From positions 1 through 5,704 of the forward strand of contig JAKADJ010000172.1 in NCBI GenBank assembly GCA_021820645.1: a stretch of DNA of 5,704 bases. Reading direction: 5' to 3'. The translations under genes were made by a program, and so were the position numbers. Below, piece by piece: positions 5,665-5,704 of this stretch. Origin of the DNA: Bacillota bacterium. Lineage in GTDB: Bacteria; Bacillota_E; Sulfobacillia; Sulfobacillales; Sulfobacillaceae. The number at the start of each line of letters is the position of its first letter. The first letter of the stretch is position 1. The notes beneath the pieces are model-generated. The model did no database searches. It was not told the origin of the DNA and worked only from the letters and a program-made list of their open reading frames with translations.

Positions 5665-5704
5665 GTCCTCCCACGCAAATTTACGGTTTTTTGCCTAGGC
5701 CCTT

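Noticed and set aside
5480..5698. 72-codon plus-strand frame at the right edge
   Set aside because: It has no ribosome binding site, an arginine-rich translation with no family likeness, and it runs through two hairpins.
5340..5704. Group I or group II intron, retron or CRISPR at the right end
   Set aside because: I found no domain V-like hairpin, no group I core sequences, no direct repeats of CRISPR form and no reverse transcriptase frame inside the window. The region beyond the edge is needed to judge a retron or other mobile element.

Overview
This is a bacterial chromosomal segment of moderate GC content, carrying four complete protein genes and one start of a gene at the left edge. Purine-rich Shine-Dalgarno sites (AAAGGAG, AAGGAG, AGAGAGG), a DhnA-type class I aldolase and a CofE-like protein fit a Gram-positive thermophile or acidophile of the Sulfobacillus kind. 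That placement is an impression from the proteins, not something the sequence proves.

Layout, left to right. Positions 1-55 hold the first 18 codons of a minus-strand gene that leaves the window. A minus-strand TATAAT box sits just upstream, on the stop codon of the next gene. Positions 77-985 (minus) encode a protein of the coenzyme F420-0:L-glutamate ligase (CofE) superfamily. Its roughly 220-base upstream region contains a perfect 8-bp inverted repeat. A two-way intrinsic terminator (1204-1241) closes the class I fructose-bisphosphate aldolase gene (1255-2160, minus). A short intergenic stretch with back-to-back promoter elements separates the aldolase from a divergent M61-family aminopeptidase with a PDZ domain (2287-4047, plus). 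After the peptidase stop comes a long hairpin (4072-4129) whose wobble pairs work only in the plus-strand transcript. A full-length fused Ada protein (4181-5239, minus) follows: methylphosphotriester sensor, AraC-type regulator and O6-methylguanine-DNA methyltransferase.

The right end (5240-5704) has no gene I can identify. It holds the ada promoter region, a 66-codon reading frame with a very good ribosome binding site but unrecognisable product, and an unusually dense run of inverted repeats. Two of the longest hairpins have all their imperfect pairs as G.U in a minus-strand RNA and as C.A mismatches in a plus-strand RNA, which suggests a structured minus-strand transcript. This is the least explained part of the window.

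The four genes do not form a pathway. Aldolase is central carbon metabolism, the M61 enzyme is cytoplasmic peptide turnover, Ada is alkylation-damage repair, and the CofE-like protein is an amide-bond ligase of unsettled substrate. Each seems to be its own transcription unit.
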